From Elysia chlorotica (taxonomy: Eukaryota > Mollusca > Gastropoda > Plakobranchidae): 64,000 nucleotides of DNA. The position numbers and the translations under genes are program-made. The notes below the pieces were generated by a model. The model searched no databases. It was given only the letters and a program-made list of their open reading frames with translations, and had not been told where the DNA came from. Location of the stretch: NCBI GenBank assembly GCA_003991915.1, contig RQTK01001061.1, forward strand, positions 103,910-167,909, in the 5' to 3' direction. Positions 38,401-51,700 of this stretch are shown here, piece after piece; positions within the stretch are counted from its first letter, which is position 1; every line of letters starts with the position of its first letter.

Positions 38401-41400
38401 AACAAATAAACTAACCCCAATCTGAAATCAACAATAAAAGCATATTCTGTACGGAAGAACTGACTCAAAAGAAAAGTCTTCTTGAATTTATGTATCTTAC
38501 CATTTTTTTAGACATTTCTTTCTCTTTAGCAGCTGCCTCCAACTGCTCATTCTGTTCATGCTTTAACTGGAACGAATGAAAGCTTTATATTGTATATGAG
38601 TGCAGATATTGTGTGGTATTAAAGATATTGTACACATGAAGTTAGATGATAAAAAGTCTCAAAAGTTGAATGTATATATAATATTAATTTGTGAAGTGAT
38701 GTCATGTATGGGAGCAGTAAAAAAATTTTGAATGCAAAATTAATATAGAAATGTACATTTTGGAAAATATTCTTTACACCATCAGTTACATCTTATTTTC
38801 CTCATAATAAGCTTATGCAGCTAATTATCAAAGCAACTGCAATATCACTAATGTTTAAAATATTGATTTAATTCTCCATTAATTCTTTGCATACTTAAAA
38901 TTTTTTCTTCATTTTAGTGTAGATGGCTCAGAGTATTGTGATTATATGTAATTGAAAAAAAATTGTTAAAAAAATATTGTGAAAAGACTGGTATGAAATA
39001 TTATATCCGATTTATTATAATATACAATTTAAAAACATAAATACTGTTTTGCACTTCAAACTTTTAAATACTCATTATCTTGTTGATTATATGGTTGGTG
39101 AAAATATATATTTGTTCTCTATAGAAAAAATGCAGCATCATGTGAAGACAAAACAGAACCTAATGTAAGGAAAAGACTACAAATCTGAAAAATCATACAA
39201 CGTATGGCATAGTGCTTTAATGTAAGATGAACAACCTGCTCAACCATAATATCGCTTCTTTCCAACTGTTCTTTAAGAGCATCCATCTCTTTGTCTGGTA
39301 AGGGAAAAATGAATGATGAACATTACAGAATGCTTAGTTGAAATTTAAGTTATCTTTTCATGTAAATTGTTTTGTATCATTATGCTTTCCCAGATTTTAT
39401 AAAAAAAAATAATCCCGTTTTGTAAAAAATCTTTCAAATAAACATTAGTAACAGATAATTTAGCTACATACATGCTCATCCAACTTTTTACAAACAACAA
39501 TAAAAATGTTTAACAGTACTGATGAAGCATTCAATATGTATTATCTTGCAAACTCCTTTATTTAAGAAAAGCAACTTTCAAACAAGTTTTCCTTTTTTGA
39601 AGCATTGTGAAGTAAAATGCTCTATTAGAGAGAGATTTGAGCCATTGGGGCTGACATAAAGCAGAGTGTATATAATGTAAAAAAAAAAAAGTTTGTGGCA
39701 TAAATTTATAATAATTTTTATTCCTAAACAGAACTCACGCAAAGTCATGATTTCTTCATCCTTGATGTCAAGGGCTTCCTCCAATCGAGCAAGTTTTTTA
39801 CCAGATTTCTCAAGTTTTTGATTTGCTTCATCCAATTCTTCTTGAGTTGCAGTCAGTTGGTCTTGTAGGGCTGAGTCTACTCTTGGCTAGAAATAAGAAG
39901 AGCATATTTAAAGAAGCTGATTTTTCAAAAAAAACCCAAAAAAAACACTTTAGCTTGTAGGTACAAATACATTATGATCGATCTAAAACAATGCACTAAA
40001 ATTGTTTTGTTACTGTAAGTTTCAGAGAAAAAAGAATACACCTTCAAATACTATCATAAATTGTGCCAATAAAGTAGCAAATTCGCTTGTGGGTCACAAC
40101 AGCAAAACTGTATTGGGACATTTTATAACAGTTGGGAGTGGTACCTTTAATACATTATTTCTCTTTTAATTATTATTAAGCACATTATTAAGAGTCTACA
40201 AAGGTGTAAATAGTTATAAAAATTAAACCTTTTACCTAAAAAAACTTCAAGTTCTAAATTTTTTTTTTATCTGCAACACTAAAAAAACAAAAACAAATCA
40301 ATGTCAATAGGATTACTAATTCATTACAATAAGCTTAAACAAAAACGTTTTGATGAACCAAACCACAGCAAACACATTATAAAACTATAAAACTCAAAAA
40401 GAAAAGGGTGAGAAAAAAAAGGGAAACCACCAACAGCATTCAAGGATACCAAAAATTTGATTTAGCTTTGACAATGTACCAAACAAAAATGGAACATAAT
40501 TAATTTTCAACATTTTTTAAATAAATGAATGCTCACCCTTTGCAATACAAAAATTGATTGGTGTAATCTTTGATTCTAAACTGGTAACCAATAAAATCCT
40601 CACAATTTCTAAGTACTACAATGTTTAATATTCAAAACAAAAGAAAATAGCTGATAAGTATACTGATTACCATAGTTATGCTGATACATAACACAATAAC
40701 TTTAAAGAATATTGTTTAAAGTTAAAAATAATTTTAATCTATAGAAAACTGTTTTGATTTAAAAAATAATAAACACACAAAAAAACAACCTTTACTTTAT
40801 CTCTCAATGTTTTACTTAGTCAATAGTTCCTGAGGCCTATTCTGAAATTCCTTGTAAAGTAAGTTTGAAAAAACGTTTCATAACTTTCTGCATTTGTATA
40901 TGATGCACAAGTTGAATGCCCTTCCACACTTTTCAACTTATAGAGTAGGCTATTTAACTTTTGCTATCTGAAAGAAAGTTTTCAAGACTTGACGAAGGGA
41001 AAGAAGTATTCTGATAAAACTGCAGGAAGTTCTAAATGTTTCTATTCAGGCAAAATCGGATTTGTAATTCTTTTGCTCTCTCACATATCGAATCACTTAT
41101 TCAAAGATATATATATATATATACGCAAACTTTTTCATTTAAAATTCAATACAAATATAGTGTGAAAAAAAATGAACATAAATTCCATACCATAACAAAT
41201 CTATAACAAAAAAGGAAATGACCATGTCACCTGAGTTAAACTTTCAAAATCCAACACAAAAGTTCAAGATTAGTGATGTTGGTTAAGTCATCACAAACTC
41301 ATCAAAAAGGACACAACCAATGCTTTAAATTATTATTTACCGGAGGGGGAGAATCAGTTGCCCGAGATGATTTGCTTTTGTGAGACTGTTATAACCAAAA

Positions 41401-41491
41401 TATGTATAAATTTGAACAGATATATATAGGCTTAATAAAAGATAAATAATTCATTTAAATATAGTAGTTCACTGCACCATCCTTGTCATGA

Positions 41492-41550
<59 letters not shown>

Positions 41551-44500
41551 CAATAGAAAAATGAACAACAACACCAGCAGCAAAAACAACATTGAGCGTA
41601 ATCAAAAGCATTATCTATAGTATTCCATAAAAGAAAGTGAAGGTCAAATATCTGTCAGTATTTCCGGCAATATGTCACTGCCTTGACATTGATAATAATT
41701 GTAACCGTGGAAAATATATTGTTTCTTTTTCTTTATATTCCATCATAAAAATTACAGAGCAATGCCTGATGATGAAAAAGAAAATTCTTTTTGAGTGTGA
41801 GCATATCATCTGCTCTATAGAATTGCAGCATGTTTATAATTATAATACAATATATTTAATTCATTAGTCTTTATCTGGAAATGACAACATATTGTTTACC
41901 TGTTTATGAAATAAAAAGATAAATAATTGTATTTCCTCATATTTAAAATATAATATAAAGTATACTTTTGTGGAGAAACATGACACTCACTGAACTCTCA
42001 TCCATGATAAGCCTCCTATCCATAAATCGTTCATCCTCATCATCTCTTTGCCTCATTTGTTGCTGCTGTAATTGAGCCTTCAGCATTTGAATGACACCTT
42101 CATTCCGTAATATGGTGGCTTGCATCTCTTTAAATGTTTCCTCTTTTCCTGCCATGTCACTTTTTTGCTTTGTGCGCTCCCTGACCATCTTGATGTGCAT
42201 ATTTTTCTTAAGGAAGAAAATAAAGAGCAAATTTTAATCTTAAATTGTAAAGAGTAAGAAAAAAAAAAAGCATTTTTTTTATGCAAGCCTCTTAGAAATG
42301 TAAGTATTAGTGAGTTTTTTTTTTCTAAGTAAATTAATTTTGTTATGTTTATTACTCTCATTGTATCATCTTTTTTTCTCTCTCTTTTCAAACAATTTAT
42401 TAACGTTTTCCAGAACAGGTCTGATGGTTCATATCATGCAAATACAAAATGTCAAGAACTTTTAAACCTTACACAATGACTCCTACATAACTTTAAAGCT
42501 TCATTTCATTCCAACAATGTCAAATGAATTTTTTTTTTCAATTTAAAAATTTATTTTTATATTAAAAACATTTAAAAAATATTTTTGTTAACATGCTGGA
42601 ACATACACTACAGTGCGACACGCACACAAAAAACAACTTATGCAGCAACTTTGTTCAAAGACAGAATATAACTTACCGAAAAGTGAACAGACAACCTTGA
42701 AATCGCATCAGCTAATTGCTGACGAAATGCCTTACGGAGTGAGTTGACCCTCTAAAAAAAAAATTAAGAGTTACAGGATAAAGACTATTTAATTTGGGGA
42801 GCATTATGTTTGATGATCTCCATTAGTGTCTGAAAATTAATATATAATCCAGAACTTAATTTCGTGAGTGTCATACAGTTTGATATTAATTTTAAATACC
42901 AATATTAATTTAAATATATGAATACATTGTTAGTTACCGTTTTAGACTTTGAACACTCAAACAATAGTTTCAAATATAGTAATTACTTATGCACAGACAT
43001 AATAGTTGTTTTAAAGGCTGATATTGAATTCTGTGAAAAGAAAAAGGACTATTCCTACTCACGTCTTGATGCATTTTCTCCAGTTCCACCACTTTTTCAT
43101 TAATACGGCAATATCTAATGGTTTGATAAAAGTAGAAAAAATGTATAAAGATAGTTATTTAATTTTAGACATCTTTAAGCTTTTCAAGATGTTAGCCTTA
43201 GCACTCTTTTTTTTCTCTCTAGACATGCTTATATAAGTATATAATTACCCTGTGACGGAGTAGCTAAAAGAAAGAATGATATCTGTAGTAAAATATTACA
43301 AGATTCCTTCCTTTTAACCACTATCATTTCTAAGGTCAAAGAGAAAATTAAGGATCATTCTTTAAGTTTTTGCTCATTTTTTCTGTTGGATGAATATGCT
43401 ACAGCTGCTGTTTTCTTGGTGTGAGGGTATTAGACCTATACATTTTCTGAAAGCTGAATAAATGTGAAACAACTTTTATTCTTATGATTTGGAGCTAAAC
43501 ATGTTGGTTTGCAAGTTATTTTATGACAGAGTGGATACTTTTTAGGAGATAGAAACCTGCCTTCAAAGGCCAAAGGTCAAGGTCACAAAAAACGTGTATG
43601 GTACCACAGTCTGCTTCAAAATTTTCTACACCCTTTCAGCTTTTAAAAAATGTATAGGTTTTATGGTATATAAAATAAATTCTGCGGCCTCCCAGTTCAT
43701 TTTATGACCCCTATATAACTTACCAAAATATAACCCAGCACCACACACTAAATACTGGCGACACTTGTAGGGTTAAAAAAAAGTTTGTTGGTTTATACCA
43801 ACCATACATAAAGTTACAAACCAATCAGAAATTGAGTAATTCAACTCACAACTCAAGCGATTTTTCTTTCAATTTTGATTCATGGTCTGCACGCATCACA
43901 TGTTTCGTGAAGTTGATATCTCTTCTGAGATTGGCAACATCCTGAGAGAAAAAGGTTCATTAATAAGTGTAAGCAATTTCATATAAAATTATTTATCTAA
44001 AGCAATGATAGATTCAGAGCAATTCTTTGACTTTAAAAATATCTTTAAAGAGTTTCACAAAAAATAGTGTGATGCTAAACTGTAATACTAGGGGTTACTA
44101 TACTAACAGTTTAAAACCTGATTGTCAAAGTGATAAGCATACAGATTTTTGGTTGTTACCATTGGAAAGTAAAATATTAGCATTGGTAAAGTGTCCATCT
44201 TTTTGGGAAACCAACGTGACATAACATTGTTTTAAAGTTTGAAGAGTGAAAAGTGCTGTAGGTTGACAAGTAGGAGGTCAGAGGTTTGACCCGCTGCTGG
44301 TTATTTCCATGTCTGTATTGGAGAACTTTCATTTAGGCTACAAGGCTTTTAAGCCCATGAGCCTTTTAGACAAGGGAGACACTAAAGAATGTTGTATTGT
44401 TCCATGTAAAAAAAAAAAGGTTTTTAACTGAAGCACATCACACTAACAGCTACTAAAATAAATTTAATTTGTGATCACATCCACAAAACAAAATAATAAT

Positions 44501-46545
44501 TGGTTTGTCTCTTTTCTTTACATACACAAAAGTAGTGAAATCAACTAACTTTTTAGCTCGATAGAAATAAATTACTTCTATGAAGTTGTAAATAGAAGTA
44601 AAAAAAAATATTGGCCATATCAGTGCAACACTGAGAGGATCTTCTAACCAAATGAAAAATACTGCCATATACCCATTTTTCACACCTAGCCTGATCATCT
44701 GGCCCTTCAGATTGACTGCTCAACACTGTGGCTGATGACTTTGTTTTCTTTCTGACAAGGGCACCATCTTACTAATTATGATTCTGCATCAGGGTTTTGG
44801 ATAAGTATCTAAGAAACATGTCTTGCACTGATACAAGAAGCTTTTAAAACAAAAATATTCATGTTACAAACCTGTAAAAGGATTTGCAAAACCTCTGTCA
44901 TTTCCTTCAGATCAACAATTTCTGTGACTTCTGTTTGAGATGCGCGATCCAAACTGAAGAAGCCAACCTTGGCACTGTCTGCGAGAGCTGGCCTGATTTT
45001 AGAGTTGAAAAAAAAAAAGAAAAGTTTAATATACTCAAAATTAGGGTTATGAGGTGGTCTTACAGCAGAGCCTACAGATTCTAATTGCAGGGTTGCAATT
45101 TCATTCTCAAAAAGGTCTCCTTCTTCCTTTGGTTGGGTCCTGGGTATAAAGGATTCTCCTTGAGCGGCCAGGAAATGTTGATCTAGAACAGATTTCTTTT
45201 CTCTTTGATCAGTGATTACAATCAAAATGAACAGAATTTTTATATTGCTGTCTGAGAGATGATACAACTCAACATAGCTCAGTGTAACAAATCCATTGGA
45301 ATCTACCTCCTCTTAAAATCACATTAAGAACTTCCATACAATTATAAAGATTGCTAATAGTGTATCATATTTTTTAGAGTATATCCAGTTAATTTAACAG
45401 AGATGTAGAAAACTTCTTTTAATAGGTTTCTTTCGTTCTATGCATATTACATTTAGGTGAGCATGGTAGCACTGGCATGCACATTGAGGCAGGAGGTTCA
45501 GATGTAAGCACTGCTCACAACCATGTTATTTCCTTATAGTTCTTTCTATGCAAGAGTAATGTGACTGACCAAGTCCTGGGTTTCCTGTTCTGGGGTCCCA
45601 TATAAAAAATTTTTTTTTTCATAAGACCTAGGAGGCATTAAACAATAAGAGAGCTTTGCTTTCTCCTATCAAAGATTTGCACTACATCTTGTTATATGAA
45701 TCTCTTTGTTACATGTGGTACTAACCTTTATAACATTTCATAAAGCTCAAGTTTTCACAAACAAATGTATACAATCTGACCAATAGCATAACATTTAAAC
45801 AAGGAGAAACATAAATCATTGATAGTTAATCTACAGAGGTCTCACTTTGTTTTTCTCAATCCCTGAGACTTTAAAAGGTACAATTAAAAAAAAATCCCTA
45901 AAAAGGAATCGGTACAGACACTTTCAAAATTCTAAAAATCCACAAAACACCTTAGACTAAAAAGAAAAGTAGAACTTCAGGCTTTTCCTTTTTTCCATAT
46001 AAGCCTTTACAATTATTGCCGAAAGATTTAAAATTTTGACCTGATAAATATTTTAGTCCTTAATCTTGACTAAATATCAAGCCTAGATCTATATCTGTAA
46101 CTAACTCCTATATGCATGATCCATAGATGTATGCCTACAATCTAAATACTAGATTCTACACCTTCAGAGGCCCTGCATTCTTCTTCTTCTTCTTTTGTTT
46201 TTGCTCAAATTCAACTATTGTACATTTTTGGCAGGTTTGATCTCTTCCAGATTTGATTTATAGGATTGCTGATATTGTTACAATTAATTTTATTTTAACT
46301 TAAACAAATTTATAGGCCTATAGGCTAGATCTATTTAGGCCTATGGGCATATGTTACTGCAAAATAAGTTACATTTCGACCAAATCTAACCTAAACATAT
46401 CATTCGCCCCTTCTGTGGATCCATAGATTGTCAAAATGTGATCTTGGAGCTCTTGTTCGGCAGCGTGAAAGCCATCATCATCATTTGAAGATTGCGATGC
46501 GGCATCGCTTTTGATAGATCTGCCATCTCTGTGATAGTCCGCCAT
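32300..46545 (-). CDS. Coiled-coil protein, possibly C10orf67/DUF4709 type, 20 coding exons
   Basis: Exons: 46391-46545, 45035-45202, 44872-44992, 43850-43941, 43063-43114, 42677-42751, 41991-42206, 41341-41385, 39739-39886, 39236-39294, 38501-38566, 35864-35929, 35243-35350, 34918-35012, 34602-34667, 34197-34284, 33753-33815, 33329-33440, 32636-32711, 32300-32363. Phases agree throughout, giving 644 residues. Start MADYHRDGRSIKSD; a helical N-terminal domain holds KVGFFSLDRASQTEVTEI, LRRDINFTKHVMRADHESKL and RVNSLRKAFRQQL. Residues ~200-500 are Glu/Lys/Gln-rich coiled coil, then a Pro/Ser-rich tail. The last exon codes a short hydrophobic stretch (WTALAATVLSFSVM) before RKK and stop. The middle domain recalls what I remember of C10orf67-like proteins, but that is unverified; function unknown. 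The 45035/44992 junction is uncertain (71-nt or 42-nt intron). Confidence 0.8.
32376..32418. repeat. (AG)n microsatellite acting as polypyrimidine tract
   Basis: On the minus strand this is a CT array ending about 12 nt before the AG acceptor of the final exon (32363). It therefore supplies that acceptor's pyrimidine tract. Confidence 0.9.
35930..38500 (-). other. Large intron of the coiled-coil gene, no gene inside
   Basis: 2.6 kb of AT-rich sequence. The only structure I see is a short tandem repeat near 37900-38000. The introns at 39887-41340 and 45203-46390 likewise show nothing coding. Confidence 0.6.
37903..38003. repeat. ~43-bp tandem repeat, 2-2.5 copies
   Basis: Successive units share AAAGAAAATTTATAATGAA and TTTTTATATGGAGTAG. 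Confidence 0.75.
41489..41547. repeat. (AAT)n microsatellite
   Basis: A perfect trinucleotide array of about 19 units in the intron between exons 41991-42206 and 41341-41385 of the coiled-coil gene. Confidence 0.93.
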
Positions 46546-46930
46546 GATTGTTGTATGTAGCAACAAGCCGGAAGTATGCGATGCAAAGTGAATATTTTCC
46601 TAGAATGTAGCGAAACTATACCGAGCCTTGCATAATGATCACATATCTCCCCATAATTCTATATTTTATTTTGTCCTGTGGTGCCCTGGTCCCACATCTC
46701 CTCCCTCTTTCAACAGGATACCATAGACACCTATGATATAATCACACACTTTATAAGTTCTATTTATCATATCTTTGGATGAATTTCATGCTATTTATAG
46801 TTGTAAAATCTTCTTTGTGCAATAAGGAAGCCTTACTTCACATTTAGTCCACTCATCGAGTAGTTGATCTGTCTGAACCTCCGCATAACTTAAATTGATA
46901 ACAATACTTCCGGCTCAACTGTCATGGCGG
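46539..46930. promoter_or_regulatory. Mirrored ETS/YY1-type bidirectional promoter
   Basis: ETS-type sites face outward: CCGGAAGT at 46568-46575 and ACTTCCGG at 46906-46913. Each is followed within 10-25 bases, in its own direction, by CATGGCGG (minus 46539-46546, plus 46923-46930). ATGGCGG is both a YY1-like core and, on the minus strand, the start codon of the coiled-coil gene. GABP/ETS plus YY1 at the start codon is a known arrangement in TATA-less, divergent housekeeping promoters. Activity in the plus direction is inference. Confidence 0.55.
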
Positions 46931-47013
46931 CAGGTTGTGATCATGTCGCTGAGAGGACACCATATTTATTGAAAATTGATTCAACTGTCACAATTTATTC
47001 TATTCCATTGTGA
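46924..47013 (+). CDS. Possible first exon of a divergent plus-strand gene
   Basis: An ATG in the same ETS-ATGGCGG setting as the minus-strand gene opens a 29-codon frame starting MAAGCDHVAERTPYLLKIDS and ending in TGA. I do not recognise it. It could be a short first exon spliced before the stop, with the rest of the gene displaced or cut off by the LINE beginning nearby, or it could be LINE 5'UTR. Confidence 0.25.
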   Translation: MAAGCDHVAERTPYLLKIDSTVTIYSIPL

Positions 47014-47221
47014 ATTGTTTTGTTTCCTGTTTTCGCCATTCAACAATGGAATAGTGAAGTGAATTAATGAATAGGTTGTGGTGTAGTAATGTACAAAATA
47101 TAATGTATAATGTACTTAAGAAGTGATACAGTTATGAAAACTGAGTGAATGAGAGTGAATTAGTAAATCCAGTTTCAATTGTTATAATATGTTGTAAAAC
47201 TTTCTTAAAAAATATTCAATC

Positions 47222-48184
47222 ATGCCTAAACCAAAACGTAAGAAAGATCATACAGATTGTTCAGAAGAATCAAATTCTTCATGCGTAGAATTGGAGATTC
47301 TTGACAGATTAAAAAAATTAGAAATTCAAGTTGGAGTCTGCACCACAAACAGTACCGAAAGATTGCTGAAAGAGTTGGAATTAGTACAAGGAAAACTTCA
47401 TGAATTAATGATAGAGAACGATTTTTTAAAAAAAGAAGTAAATATTCTAAAAGAAGAGAGAACCATTCTAGTAGACGAAATGGAAAGTCTGAAAAGTAAT
47501 GTGCAAACAATAATGGAAAAATGTAACGTCAGTGAACAATACTCTAGAAAAAATAATCTTCGAGTATTTGGAATCAGAGATAACAAAAATGAAACAATTG
47601 AAGAAACAGAAAAAAAATTAGTTGCTGTAATCAGCTCGAAGCTAGGAGTGGCGGACATAAAACAAAAGATCGACGTAGCACACCGTGTCGGGCGATACGT
47701 GCCCAATGCTGACAGGGCGATTATTGTCAGATTCGCCCGACACGCTTCAGCACAACAAATCCTGATAAAGAGGCGTGCACTGAAAGGGTCAGGCGTAACG
47801 ATAGCCGAGGACCTAACGGCCATGAATGCACAGAGGCTAAAAAAGCTAAAAGAGCTGGATAATGCTGTGCAGGCATGGTCGAAAGGCGGTGAACTATTCG
47901 TAAAGGGGAAAAATGAACTCATAATCAAATACGCTCACACAGAGCCACTGAGCGCGGTGAATGTCAAATTAGCTCAGAGGCCAACACGTCTCGAACCGGC
48001 GGGTCGAAACAGAAGACAACAGAGTGTTGGTACTGCTGCTGCGCCCCTCACCTCTACGCCGACTGAGACTGCCGGCGCCGGCAGGGGGAGGGACCAGTTG
48101 ACGCCCGTTTTGACGCCAGTACAGGGGAGATTGGTGGCCTTCGCGGAGCGGGGAATGGAGAAAACCTCAACAGGCGATACGTGA
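47222..48184 (+). CDS. LINE ORF1 RNA-binding protein (L1 ORF1p-like)
   Basis: An intact 320-codon frame. Residues ~20-100 form a coiled coil with leucine heptads, as in L1 ORF1p, which trimerises and coats its own RNA. The segment SRKNNLRVFGIRDN (~118-131) opens the RRM-like domain, and AHRVGRYVPNADRAIIVRF matches the conserved strand after it. The C-terminal part, near GVTIAEDLTAMNAQR, fits the family's C-terminal domain. The tail is Ala/Pro/Thr-rich and low-complexity. Uninterrupted, unlike ORF2. Confidence 0.85.
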   Translation: MPKPKRKKDHTDCSEESNSSCVELEILDRLKKLEIQVGVCTTNSTERLLKELELVQGKLHELMIENDFLKKEVNILKEERTILVDEMESLKSNVQTIMEKCNVSEQYSRKNNLRVFGIRDNKNETIEETEKKLVAVISSKLGVADIKQKIDVAHRVGRYVPNADRAIIVRFARHASAQQILIKRRALKGSGVTIAEDLTAMNAQRLKKLKELDNAVQAWSKGGELFVKGKNELIIKYAHTEPLSAVNVKLAQRPTRLEPAGRNRRQQSVGTAAAPLTSTPTETAGAGRGRDQLTPVLTPVQGRLVAFAERGMEKTSTGDT

Positions 48185-48779
48185 GCCTCACAACCAGCCA
48201 ACTGAAACTGTAATGACACTCTTTGCTTCCCTTGATATCATTCGTGTGTTTATTTACTTTCGTCAACTGACAAATAAAAAAAAAAACAAGAGGGAAAAAA
48301 ACGACCAAAAACAGCTGTTAACTGTATAATATTCTTACTTTGACACGATAAACGCACAACCTATTCTTTTTGTTCTCCCTAGCAGTTAATGATAACCAAA
48401 GATGTTTTCAAAATGTGTATGTTCATTTTATGTTTGATGTATGTTATATATTATTCGTATCTAGTAATAGTAGGTCTAAGCGCACAACACACAATGTTTG
48501 GAACATATTATGGGGTGAATTACTTGCAGTGCTTTCAGGCGAACTCGGAGGACCACGAAAACGGATCAATGATTAAGTATATGCGACTTACGCAAATACT
48601 CCCTAAGTCCTTTGTATTTGCCCTCCATGATGTATGTCTCACCAATTCTCTATGCAGATTTATTGTAGGTTCTTCTCTTTCTCTCTCTCTTATATATATA
48701 TATTTACGTGGATATGTATGTATGCATGTGTATGTATACATTATGTATGTATATGTATGTGTATTATTTACGATAAAAC

Positions 48780-51700
48780 ATGAGTGACTTAAACGAATTG
48801 CGCATCTGCTCACTAAATGTCAGAGGGCTTTCAAATTATCAGAAAAGACGGGACGTATTTCATTATTTTCATGAAAAAGACTACTCAATAATTTGCCTTC
48901 AAGAAACTCACTTTACCCGTCAGCAAGAAAATCAGATTGAAAATGAATGGGGATACAAATGCTTTTTCAACTCCTTCTCATCGCAGGCAAGAGGTACGGC
49001 TATTCTCTTAAAAAGTAACTTTCAATACAAGTTACACAAACTAAGTAAGGATTCTAATGGACGGTTTATCATTCTTGATGTTACTATAGAGACGAGAAGG
49101 ATTTCATTAGCTTGTATTTACGGCCCGAATAGAGATGAGCCTAACTTCTTCAATAATTTACAGGATAAATTAGTAAAACAAAACAATAATTATGTCATTG
49201 TTGTGGGCGATTTCAACATTTTACTAAACCCGGCTATAGACGGGAAAAACTATCGTCATATAAATAATCCAAATGCCCGTGAAGCAGTTCACCAGCTAAT
49301 GAACGATTTAAACTTGTACGACATTTGGAGAGACGAAAACCCTAGCACAGCTAGGTACACATGGAGGAGGGCAATGCAAAACAACAATGCACAAATGGGG
49401 CGCCTCGATTTTTTTCTAGTCTCAGGTTCTCTGCTTCACTACACAACCAATCAAACTATTGAGCTAGGATACCGATCCGATCACTCTCTGATAACTATAA
49501 GTCTTAAATTTAGTGAGATACCAAGGGGTAAAACCTTTTGGAAATTTAACAATTCACTGCTATTAGATAACGCATTTGTCAAAGAGGTCAAAAACACAAT
49601 TGTACAGCTAAAAGAGGACTACGCTGCATATCCATATGAGAGAAAAAATGAAGATATATCCCCAACGAGGAATACCAGTCTACCATAAACCCTTCACTTT
49701 TCTTTGAAATGGTTCTTCTGGAAATAAGAAGAAGAAGAAGTATATTTTACGCTAAGACACATAAGAAGGAACGAAATGCCCAAATGCAGAAATTAGAGGA
49801 AGAGATAAACACCTTAAGTAAAAACACAAATAATTTAGACAACGAAAAAATTTTGAAAAAAAAAGGAGAACTCGAAAGTCTTCGCGCACACACTCTTAAG
49901 GGAGTCTTGATACGATCTAAAGCAAGGTGGCTTAGTGAGGGGGAGAAAGTAACCAAATACTTCTGTAGCTTAGAAAAAAGGCACTTTATTTCTAAAAAGA
50001 TGACTTCACTAATTGTAGATAACGAAGAAATTCAGGATAATGCGCGTATCGTTGATGAAGTCAAGAACTTTTACCAAAACCTGTACCAATCAAAAGAAGA
50101 GGAAATCGAGGACGTTGAGTTAGAACAACTACTAGGCTATGACATACCGAAACTCTCAGACATCGATGCAAGTACTCTGGAGGGACCCATAACTTTTAGG
50201 GAGGCAGGCAAGGTCTTGTTCAACAAACCTAACAACAAGAGTCCAGGAACAGACGGGTACACTGCTGAATTTTATAAATTTTTCTGGAAAGATTTGGGAC
50301 ACTTCTTGGTAAAATCAATCAACTATGGATTCTCCAAAGATTGCTTATCCGTAACGCAAAGAGAGGGTCTGATAACGTGTATACCAAAGGCAAACAAATG
50401 CAAAAAGTACATAAAAAACTGGCGGCCTATTACATTACTTAATGTCTCATATAAAATTGTAACGGGATGTATAGCAAACAGAATAAAATCAGTTTTGGAA
50501 AAAATTATTAGCCCAGTCAGGCTTCATGTCAGGAAGATTCATCGGCGATAATATACGCCTGGTGTATGACACTTTATCGGAGGCAAAAATTAATAAGAAG
50601 AGAGGACTTCTAGTCCTCATTGATTTCGAGAAAGCATTTGACTCTGTAGCCTGGTCTTTCATCTACAAAACTCTGGGCTATCTCAATTTCCCAGACACCA
50701 TAAGAAAATGGATACGTGTAACGCATTGTACTATAAGTTGATCTATTCATTTCCTCACCCTTTTTTGGTGCGTAACTTTTGGGTAATGGATCGGCTAGAT
50801 CTATGTATATTATCTTGTTTAGTTGCATAACGTTTGTTTTTCGAGCCTAAGAATTTAGTTTTGTTTATTGAACACAGCCCGCACTTGTATGTTCAAGATT
50901 CTTCTCGAATCTCCGACTTAGTTATAGCATAATAATGACCTCGTCGCCCCTTTGTTTACCTTCGTTTTAATTGGTTGCTAAATGCTAATGTCGTGTACCG
51001 AGAATGTTCTCTTATGATCTATGTAATTCCTTTTCTGGATGATTCGACGAGATTTTATATAAATAAGGATCTAAATTATAATTAGTTAGTCAACATTGTC
51101 TCCAGCAAGTAATATCATTGAGTCTATAGTGAATGATCAATGAGCCAACCTACTGATAGTGTATAGTCTTAGCTCTTATGTTGGATTAAACAGTTTTCAA
51201 TTGTTACTTGCGGACTTCGGACTTATTTTCTACGGACGAGTCGTGTGATTGGCTGTGTATATTTTTAATACCCCTAGACAAACAGAGCCTAACAGATCAC
51301 CACCATCATCACCAAATCTGTTACACTACGTATATTCAATACAGAAATTGTATCCCGAATAACAGTAAATAACAATATCTCAGACCCCTTTCCTATACAA
51401 AGAGGAGTGAGACAAGGCGATCCGGTTGCTCCATACATATTCCTTATAGCCAGTGAAATCCTAGCTCACATGATCCGTAAAAATGGCGATATCAGGGGAT
51501 ACAAGGTAAATGGCATGGAAATTAAAATCAGCCAATACGCCGATGATACCACACTCTTCTTGGATGGTTCACAACAGTCGTTCGAGAATTGTATTGCTAA
51601 ACTTCAGACTTTTGGGAGTAGAATTTACAGCAGACCTAGAAAATATTACCGAAATTAATATCCAAAACCAAATGGACATTATAAGAGCTGACCTAAGAAG

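Noticed and set aside
49747-49956. Minus-strand frames within the LINE
   Set aside because: Shadows of the LINE ORF2 coding strand.
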